Shown here piece after piece: positions 57,990-64,000 of a stretch of 64,000 bases of DNA. The DNA lies in assembly GCF_020169515.1 (NCBI RefSeq), contig NZ_JAHMHW010000014.1, forward strand, positions 62,001 through 126,000, written 5' to 3'. The notes under the pieces are model-generated. The model was not told the origin of the DNA and did no database searches. It saw only the letters and a program-made list of their open reading frames with translations. Every line of letters starts with the position of its first letter. The first letter of the stretch is position 1. The translations under genes and the position numbers were made by a program. This stretch comes from Paenibacillus vietnamensis (GTDB lineage Bacteria > Bacillota > Bacilli > Paenibacillales > Paenibacillaceae).

Positions 57990-60512
57990 ATGGCAAATAC
58001 ATTAGTAAGATCGGATATAGAGCTGCTCGCCCCGGCAGGCGATTGGGATTGCATGAGGGCGGCTGTGGCCAACGGAGCGGATGCGATATTTTTTGGCGTG
58101 GAGAAGTTTAATGCCCGCGCCCGCGCGAACAATTTCCGCAGCGAGGAGCTGCCGGAAATTATGGCCTTTTTGCACACGTACGGCGTAAAAGGGTTTCTGA
58201 CGTTCAACATTCTCGTCTTCGAGGACGAGCTGAGAGATGCGCAGAAGCTGATTGAAATGTGTATCGATGCAGGCGTGGATGCGGTCATCGTGCAGGATTT
58301 GGGGTTAGTGAAGCTCATCCGTGAGCTGTCGCCGGACTTCCCGATCCACGGCTCGACGCAAATGACGATCACCTCCCCGGAGGCGGTCGAGTTCACAAAG
58401 CCTTTCGGCCTTGAGCGGGTTGTGCTTGGACGCGAAAATAATCTGAAGCAAATCAGGACGATCGGCGAGCAGGCGAAGCTTCCGATGGAAGTGTTCGTGC
58501 ACGGGGCTTTATGCGTATCGTATTCGGGCCAATGCCTCACCTCGGAAATGTGGGGAGGACGGTCCGCGAACCGCGGCGAATGCGCGCAGGCGTGCAGGCT
58601 GCCGTACGATCTGATGGTCGACGGCGAAGTGAAGCCGATGGGAGACATCGCGTATTTGCTGTCGCCAAAGGATTTGGCGGCGATCGATATCGTGCCGGAG
58701 CTCATCGAAGCGGGAGTGACGTCGTTTAAAATCGAGGGCCGTCTCAAAAGCCCGGAATATGTCGCTAATGTCGTGAGCAAGTACCGCCGCGCGATCGATA
58801 AGTACTTCGACGGCGATCTGTCGAAGCCGTCGGCGGAGGACGTGCGCGAGCTGCAGCAAAGCTTCTCGCGCGGCTTCACGCACGGTTTTCTGAAGGGGAC
58901 GAACAACAAGCAGCTCGTGGAGGGCACATTCCCGAAAAGCCGGGGCGTCTACCTCGGCCGCGTGGAGCGCATTATGCGCGACGCCGTGACGCTGCGCATC
59001 GAGGCGCCATTGAAGCGCGGCGACGGCATCGTATTTGACGCGGGCGATCCGACCAAGAAGGAAGAAGGCGGCCGCGTCTATGATATCCGCCGGCAAGGCG
59101 TCAAGATCGAAGGCGAGGCGCAGGAAGGCACGCTGATCGAGCTGGTCGCCGGGCGGAACGACGTTGATCTGCGCAAGGTGCATGTCGGCGACCGCGTCTG
59201 GAAAACAAGCGATCCGGCGCTGGACAAGCGGCTGAGAGCGACATTCGAAACGGAAAAGCCGTACCGCGTGTTTCCGCTGCATGTCCGCGTAACGGGCGCG
59301 CTGGGCGAGCCGCTCCGCACCTGGTGGACGGACGTGCAGAAAGGAACGACCGTGGAGGTTGCCTCCGAGCTTCCGCTGGAGCAGGCGCAGAAACGGCCGA
59401 TGGACTTTGCGCTTCTGGAAGATCAACTTGGTCGCCTCGGCGGCACGGTGTATCAGCTGGACAAGCTTGAGGTACAGCTGCAGGGCGACCTGATCGTGCC
59501 GATCCGCGAGCTGAACCGGCTTCGCCGCGAAGCGGTCGAGCGGCTGGCCGGCGAGCGACCGAAGCCGCCGGTATACGTGAAACGGGCGGTCGATGCCCAT
59601 GCGGACGCCCACGAGGGCGGCAAAGCGCTGGTAGCTCCGCGCAGCGGCAAGGACGCCAAGCTGACGGCGCTTTGCCGCAGCCTGGAGCAGGTTCAGGCTG
59701 CCGTGACAACGGATGTATCGTACATTTATGCCGACTTTGAGTTTATCAAGCAGTTCCCGGCTGCGGTGTCGGCCGCCCGCGAAGCGGGCAAGCCGATCGC
59801 GCTTGCGACGCCGCGCATCCATATGCCGGGCGAAAACGGCTATCACGCCAATATATTGAAGCTGAAGCCGGATGCGGTGCTGGTCCGCAATACGGGCGCC
59901 CTTTATTATTATTTGCGCGCCCGGGCGGCGAACCCGGATCAGCCGTTCCCGAAGCTGATCGGCGATTTCTCGCTGAACGTGGCGAACCATAAGGCTGTGA
60001 AGCTGTTCGAGGAGGCGGGGCTTGATCTTATTACGCCATCCTACGACCTGAACATCCAGCAAATGATCGATCTGCTCGAGAACTCCGACACGTCCCTGCT
60101 GGAGGTTGTTATTCACCAGCATCTGCCGATGTTCCATACCGAGCATTGCGTTTATTGCACGTTTATGAGCGAAGGCACCGACTTTACGAACTGCGGGCGG
60201 CCTTGCGAAGAGCAGCGGGCATCTCTGCAGGACCGGATCGGCATGGCGCATCCGGTACGGGTCGACGAGGGCTGCCGCAACACCGTGTATAATGCGATCG
60301 AACAGTCGGGTGCGGAATATATCCGCAACTTCGTCGGTCTCGGCGTATCGAATTTCCGCGTCGAATTTCTGGAAGAGACGCCGGAGAAGGTGCTGGAAGT
60401 GCTATCGCTGTACCGCGACGCCCTTGACGGACGCATCAGCGGAACGCAAGTATGGCGCAGCCTGAAGGCGATCAATCAGCTTGGCGTTACGCGCGGACAG
60501 CTTGTGAAGTAA
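57990..60512 (+). CDS. U32 family peptidase-like protein with DUF3656
   Basis: This 840-residue protein starts with a peptidase U32 domain (ELLAPAGDWDCMRAAVANGADAIFFGVEKFNARARANNF) and carries its cysteine cluster (CVSYSGQCLTSEMWGGRSANRGECAQACRLPYDL, ~175-208). A DUF3656-like region (~385-520) and a second U32-like half (~560-780) with CVYC...CGRPC (~717-735) follow. Members such as RlhA, TrhP and UbiU act in RNA hydroxylation or ubiquinone hydroxylation with an Fe-S cluster rather than as proteases. A tRNA/rRNA-modification role is therefore more likely than proteolysis. Confidence 0.88.
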   Translation: MANTLVRSDIELLAPAGDWDCMRAAVANGADAIFFGVEKFNARARANNFRSEELPEIMAFLHTYGVKGFLTFNILVFEDELRDAQKLIEMCIDAGVDAVIVQDLGLVKLIRELSPDFPIHGSTQMTITSPEAVEFTKPFGLERVVLGRENNLKQIRTIGEQAKLPMEVFVHGALCVSYSGQCLTSEMWGGRSANRGECAQACRLPYDLMVDGEVKPMGDIAYLLSPKDLAAIDIVPELIEAGVTSFKIEGRLKSPEYVANVVSKYRRAIDKYFDGDLSKPSAEDVRELQQSFSRGFTHGFLKGTNNKQLVEGTFPKSRGVYLGRVERIMRDAVTLRIEAPLKRGDGIVFDAGDPTKKEEGGRVYDIRRQGVKIEGEAQEGTLIELVAGRNDVDLRKVHVGDRVWKTSDPALDKRLRATFETEKPYRVFPLHVRVTGALGEPLRTWWTDVQKGTTVEVASELPLEQAQKRPMDFALLEDQLGRLGGTVYQLDKLEVQLQGDLIVPIRELNRLRREAVERLAGERPKPPVYVKRAVDAHADAHEGGKALVAPRSGKDAKLTALCRSLEQVQAAVTTDVSYIYADFEFIKQFPAAVSAAREAGKPIALATPRIHMPGENGYHANILKLKPDAVLVRNTGALYYYLRARAANPDQPFPKLIGDFSLNVANHKAVKLFEEAGLDLITPSYDLNIQQMIDLLENSDTSLLEVVIHQHLPMFHTEHCVYCTFMSEGTDFTNCGRPCEEQRASLQDRIGMAHPVRVDEGCRNTVYNAIEQSGAEYIRNFVGLGVSNFRVEFLEETPEKVLEVLSLYRDALDGRISGTQVWRSLKAINQLGVTRGQLVK

Positions 60513-60563
60513 GCTCTCGGCGTCTAAGCGCGCAGGGCTGATATGAAGGCTTGAGCTGGAAAC

Positions 60564-60607
60564 GCGCGCCGGAGCAGCTGCCGCTGAGGGAGGCTGCTCC
60601 GGCGCGC
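60564..60607 (+). terminator. Strong 15-bp hairpin after the U32 gene
   Basis: GCGCGCCGGAGCAGC and GCTGCTCCGGCGCGC pair perfectly, followed by TTGTATCTTTTT. The U-tract is imperfect, but the stem is strong enough to act as a terminator. It overlaps an in-frame upstream extension of pcrB, which argues that the extension is not coding. Confidence 0.7.
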
Positions 60608-60646
60608 TTGTATCTTTTTGCGGAAAAAAGTGAGGCGTTGTCATTC

Positions 60647-61366
60647 ATGAATGAGGCATGGTATGCGGGTTGGAGGCATGTGTTTAAGCTGGACCCGGAT
60701 CGGGAGATTTCCGATGAAACGCTTGACGCGGTTTGCTCGTCGGGGACGGATGCGATTATCGTCGGAGGCTCCAGCGGCGTTACGTTCGAGAACACGGTGG
60801 ATTTGATGTCGCGCATCCGCAGATATTCGGTGGACTGCGCGCTGGAGGTGTCGACCCTGGAAGGGGCGGTTCCCGGCTTTGACGGCTATTTCATTCCCCT
60901 GGTGCTGAACACGGACCGGGCGGAGTGGATCAACGGGCGGCAGACCGAGGGACTGATCGAATACGGCTCCTTCGTTCCCTGGGAGGAGACGGCTGCTCAG
61001 GGATATATTATATTGAACGAAGACGCAACGGCGGCGAAGCTCACCGGGGCGAAGACGGAGCTCAGCGAGGACGAGCTGGTTGCGCACGTGCGGATGGCGG
61101 ACCGCTTGATGCGGCTTCCGGTCGTCTATCTGGAATTCAGCGGGCGCTTCGGAGATATGAGGCTTGTGAAACGGGCGCGCTCGGCGGTTTCAGGGGCGAG
61201 GCTGTTCTACGGCGGGGGCGTCGACAATGCGGAGAAAGCCCGGCAGGCGGCGGAGGCGGCTCATACCGTCGTCGTCGGCAATGTCATCTATGCGGATTTG
61301 GAGGCGGCGCTTTCAACGGTCGCAGCAGTAAAAGAAGTTTCGGCAGACGGTCTGACGGCCGGCTAG
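60647..61366 (+). CDS. pcrB: Heptaprenylglyceryl phosphate synthase PcrB
   Basis: This 239-residue TIM-barrel enzyme transfers a heptaprenyl group to glycerol-1-phosphate, making an archaeal-type ether lipid precursor in Firmicutes. The family start WRHVFKLDPDREISDE, the phosphate-binding VGGSSGVT (~44-51) and FYGGGVDNAEKA/VVVGNVIY (~186-215) are present. The ATG at 60647 gives the standard length; the frame is open further up but runs through a terminator hairpin. pcrA follows, as in B. subtilis. Confidence 0.95.
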   Translation: MNEAWYAGWRHVFKLDPDREISDETLDAVCSSGTDAIIVGGSSGVTFENTVDLMSRIRRYSVDCALEVSTLEGAVPGFDGYFIPLVLNTDRAEWINGRQTEGLIEYGSFVPWEETAAQGYIILNEDATAAKLTGAKTELSEDELVAHVRMADRLMRLPVVYLEFSGRFGDMRLVKRARSAVSGARLFYGGGVDNAEKARQAAEAAHTVVVGNVIYADLEAALSTVAAVKEVSADGLTAG

Positions 61367-61492
61367 CCATATAGCAGTGACGCAGCACATCATCATGTGG
61401 GATGAACCTATATTATGAATGGGCTGTTTTTTTTGCGGCTTAAAAGACGGTGCAGCTTCTGCTGTTTTCCGCTCGAAGAACGCAGTTGGAAA

Positions 61493-61521
61493 TTGACAGT
61501 CCGGTAGCTGTTGTCTACACT
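61493..61521 (+). promoter_or_regulatory. Sigma-A promoter of pcrA
   Basis: A perfect TTGACA (61493-61498) and TACACT (61516-61521) are 17 bases apart, 38 bases before the pcrA start. pcrA can therefore be expressed separately from pcrB. Confidence 0.7.
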
Positions 61522-61559
61522 GGAAATATGGGAACAAATGCGAACAAAGGAGTCGGAGC

Positions 61560-63956
61560 ATGTTTAATCAAATAGGCATCGAGCAGGCGGTGCAGAAGCT
61601 AAATCCGCCGCAGAGGGAGGCCGTTCTGACGACGGACGGGCCGCTCTTGATCATGGCGGGAGCGGGCAGCGGCAAGACGCGCGTGCTGACGCACCGGATT
61701 GCATATTTAATAGAGAAGAAGCGTGTAGCGCCTTGGAGCATTTTGGCCATCACCTTTACGAATAAAGCATCGAGGGAAATGCAGGACCGGGTCAGTGCGC
61801 TCGTCGGCCCGTCCGGACGGGATATTTGGGTATCCACCTTTCACTCGATGTGCGTGCGGATTTTGCGGAGGGATATCGACCGGATCGGTTTTACTTCAAG
61901 CTTTTCGATTTTGGACTCGTCCGATCAGCTGTCGGTTATCCGGAACTGCATGAAGGATATGAACATCGATACGAAAAAATTCGAGCCGAAGGCGGTTCAG
62001 GCCGCCATCAGCGGCGCGAAGAACGAGCTGGTCACTCCGGAGCAGTATGAGCAGAAGGTCGGGGATTATTTTGAAGGGATCGTCGCCCAGGTGTTTGCCA
62101 AGTACCAGAAGCGTCTCAGAAGCAACAACTCGCTTGATTTCGACGACCTGATTATGATGACGATCCAGCTGTTCAAGGATGTGCCGGAGGTGCTTGATTT
62201 TTATCAGAACAAGTTCCGTTATATCCACGTTGACGAGTATCAGGATACGAACAGAGCGCAATACATGCTGACGCGGATGCTGGCGGACAAGCACCACAAC
62301 ATTTGTGTCGTGGGTGACAGCGACCAGTCGATCTACCGCTGGCGCGGCGCCGACATTACGAACATTCTGAACTTCGAGAGCGATTATCCGGAAGCGCGCA
62401 CGATCATGCTGGAGCAGAACTACCGTTCGACCGCCAACATTCTGGAAGCGGCCAACGCCGTCATCAAGCTGAACACGGGCCGCAAGCCGAAGAAGCTGTG
62501 GACGGACAGCGGCGCAGGTGACCTGATCGCGCTTTACCAGGCGGATACGGAGCATGAGGAAGGGTATTACGTAACGGGCGAGATCCGTAAAAACACGAAC
62601 AAAGGCTACAATTACTCCGATCATGCGATTTTGTACCGGACGAACGCCCAGTCGCGGGTGATCGAGGAAATTTTGATCAAATCGGACATCCCTTATCAAA
62701 TCGTCGGCGGCATCAAGTTCTACGACCGCAAAGAGATTAAGGATCTGCTCGGATATTTGAAGCTGGTTTCCAATCCGGACGACGATATCAGCCTGCAGCG
62801 CATCATTAACGTGCCGAAGCGGGGGATCGGCGATACGACGGTCGGCAAGCTCGCGGACGAGGCGGCAAGACGGGGAACTTCCATTTTCCGGGTCATGAAC
62901 GATTTGGGCGACGTTGAGGTGAACGGCCGCACGCGGACGCTGCTTCGCGAGTTCCATGATATGATCGACAATCTGACGAGAATGGTCGAGTACCTGTCGG
63001 TGACGGAGCTGACCGAGAAGGTGCTCGAGCTGTCGCAGTACCGGATGGAGCTGCATCAGGAGAATACGCTGGAATCGAAGGCCCGCCTGGAAAATATCGA
63101 GGAGTTTCTGTCCGTGACGATGGACTTCGAGAAGCGGAACGAGGACCGTACGCTCGTATCCTTCCTGACGGACCTTGCTCTGATCGCGGATATCGACTCG
63201 ATGGATAAAAAAGACGACGATGCCGATAAGAACAAGGAAGCGGTCGTGCTTATGACGATGCACAGCGCGAAGGGGCTGGAGTTTCCGGTCGTGTTCGTCA
63301 TCGGCATGGAGGAGGGCGTATTCCCGCACAGCCGGGCGCTTATGGACAACGAGGAGCTCGAAGAGGAGCGCCGTCTCGCGTATGTCGGCATCACGCGCGC
63401 GGAGAAGCGCTTGTACCTGACGTGCGCGCGGACGCGGACGCTGTTCGGCCGCACCAGCAGCAACATGCCCTCGCGCTTCCTCCAGGAAATACCGGAAAGC
63501 GTGAGGGAAAGCGCGTCGGCCGGCGGAGGCGGGGGGTACTCCCGACCGATCGGCCGAGCCGGCGTCGGCGCCGCTCCGCAGGGCGCCGCCGGCCGGTTTG
63601 GCGCCGGGCGCGCGCCTGCAAGCGGCGCGCCCGGCGCGGGCGGCCGTTCCCCGGGCGGAATGCCATCGGGAACGGGCCTGGCCGCGGCGGGCGGCAGAAG
63701 CGGAGGCGTGCGGGTGAGCACGCCGATGCAGGATGCCGCCCGGGCGGCGGGCAGCGGTGCGGCGGCTGGAGGAGATGCCGCCGCGTCCCGCGATTTTGCT
63801 GCCGGAGACCGGGTGTCGCACGGCAAGTGGGGCATTGGCGTGATCGTGTCCGTCAAGGGAACGGGCAAGGATATGCAGGTGAACGTGGCGTTTCCGGCGC
63901 CTGTCGGCATCAAGCCGCTGCTTGCTGCATTCGCTCCGATCACGAAAGTGGAATGA
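61560..63956 (+). CDS. pcrA: ATP-dependent DNA helicase PcrA
   Basis: This 798-residue UvrD/PcrA superfamily-1 helicase acts in replication, repair and transcription-conflict resolution. Motifs are GAGSGKTRVL (Walker A, ~34-43), DEYQDTNRAQY (~225), GDSDQSIYRWRGAD (~253) and TMHSAKGLEFPVVF (~566). After the core comes a ~100-residue Gly/Ala/Pro/Ser-rich linker (~650-745) with very high GC. A conserved C-terminal Tudor-like tail follows (VSHGKWGIGVIVSVKGTGKDMQVNVAF), which binds RNA polymerase in relatives. It is ~60 residues longer than B. subtilis PcrA. AAAGGAG precedes the ATG. Confidence 0.98.
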   Translation: MFNQIGIEQAVQKLNPPQREAVLTTDGPLLIMAGAGSGKTRVLTHRIAYLIEKKRVAPWSILAITFTNKASREMQDRVSALVGPSGRDIWVSTFHSMCVRILRRDIDRIGFTSSFSILDSSDQLSVIRNCMKDMNIDTKKFEPKAVQAAISGAKNELVTPEQYEQKVGDYFEGIVAQVFAKYQKRLRSNNSLDFDDLIMMTIQLFKDVPEVLDFYQNKFRYIHVDEYQDTNRAQYMLTRMLADKHHNICVVGDSDQSIYRWRGADITNILNFESDYPEARTIMLEQNYRSTANILEAANAVIKLNTGRKPKKLWTDSGAGDLIALYQADTEHEEGYYVTGEIRKNTNKGYNYSDHAILYRTNAQSRVIEEILIKSDIPYQIVGGIKFYDRKEIKDLLGYLKLVSNPDDDISLQRIINVPKRGIGDTTVGKLADEAARRGTSIFRVMNDLGDVEVNGRTRTLLREFHDMIDNLTRMVEYLSVTELTEKVLELSQYRMELHQENTLESKARLENIEEFLSVTMDFEKRNEDRTLVSFLTDLALIADIDSMDKKDDDADKNKEAVVLMTMHSAKGLEFPVVFVIGMEEGVFPHSRALMDNEELEEERRLAYVGITRAEKRLYLTCARTRTLFGRTSSNMPSRFLQEIPESVRESASAGGGGGYSRPIGRAGVGAAPQGAAGRFGAGRAPASGAPGAGGRSPGGMPSGTGLAAAGGRSGGVRVSTPMQDAARAAGSGAAAGGDAAASRDFAAGDRVSHGKWGIGVIVSVKGTGKDMQVNVAFPAPVGIKPLLAAFAPITKVE

Positions 63957-64000
63957 TTGCATCTTTCGAATGATTGAATTTTTTTCGAATGATGGTGTTC

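Noticed and set aside
61525..61560. LexA box before pcrA (GGGAACAAATGCGAAC)
   Set aside because: It has a GAAC half-site but no GTTC partner at the right spacing.
1..64000. Insertion sequences, prophage, tRNA or rRNA genes
   Set aside because: None with recognisable transposase, integrase, tRNA cloverleaf or rRNA sequence was seen; the Rpn-type gene is the only mobile-like candidate.

Overview
The window looks like chromosomal DNA of a Gram-positive, flagellated, naturally competent spore-former, most likely Paenibacillus or a close relative. The evidence is the comF-flagellar filament-hpf-secA-prfB and ftsEX-ctp-minJ-uvrBA gene orders known from Bacillus subtilis, the low-GC-type RNA signals (sigma-A and sigma-D promoters, U-tailed hairpin terminators), the long ComFA, and GC-rich coding sequence in most genes. 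The genus is an inference; no rRNA or tRNA gene was found.

Layout. 1-3.9 kb: the distal part of a petrobactin siderophore operon, asbB (cut by the window edge)-asbC-asbD-asbE-asbF, with overlapping genes. 4.4-5.4 kb (minus): an LPKTG cell-wall-anchored protein with a Pro/Thr repeat stalk. 5.8-9.7 kb: a small membrane protein and the DNA-uptake genes comFA-comFC. 9.8-25.3 kb: late flagellar genes yvyF-flgM-flgN-flgK-flgL-yviE-fliW-csrA-hag, then flaG-fliD-fliS-fliT. A c-di-GMP-I riboswitch and an 1878-residue secreted repeat protein are inserted between hag and flaG. 25.5-30.4 kb: a cold-shock gene, hpf, secA and prfB, which needs a +1 frameshift to be read. 30.5-32.4 kb: a YitT-type membrane protein and a minus-strand Rpn-type nuclease gene. 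32.8-40.9 kb: a complete arginine operon, argC-J-B-D-F-G-H. 41.3-42.8 kb (minus): a VanW-family protein. 43.1-49.1 kb: ftsE-ftsX-M23 hydrolase-ctp, then a minJ-like gene. 49.3-54.2 kb: uvrB-uvrA with a LexA-type operator. 54.5-57.7 kb: a sulfite/nitrite reductase, a small membrane protein and a TIM-barrel isomerase. 58.0-64 kb: a U32 peptidase-family gene, pcrB and pcrA.

How the parts work together. The flagellar block carries its own control circuit. FlgM holds sigma-D until the hook is complete, and sigma-D-type promoters stand before flgM, hag and flaG. FliW and CsrA sit directly upstream of a hag leader that shows two CsrA-type sites, one in a hairpin loop and one over the ribosome binding site. 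The most striking feature is the c-di-GMP-I riboswitch at about 16.32-16.47 kb. It has its own terminator and a competing antiterminator, and it controls the large protein of 15 FGES-ending Fn3-like modules. The predicted folding makes it an OFF switch at high c-di-GMP, so the surface protein would be made with the flagellum. Near-identical terminators with compensating changes follow both hag and this gene.

Most of the rest is ordinary core genome. No insertion sequence, prophage, CRISPR array or tRNA was recognised. The stretch from flgL to fliD is clearly more AT-rich than its flanks.
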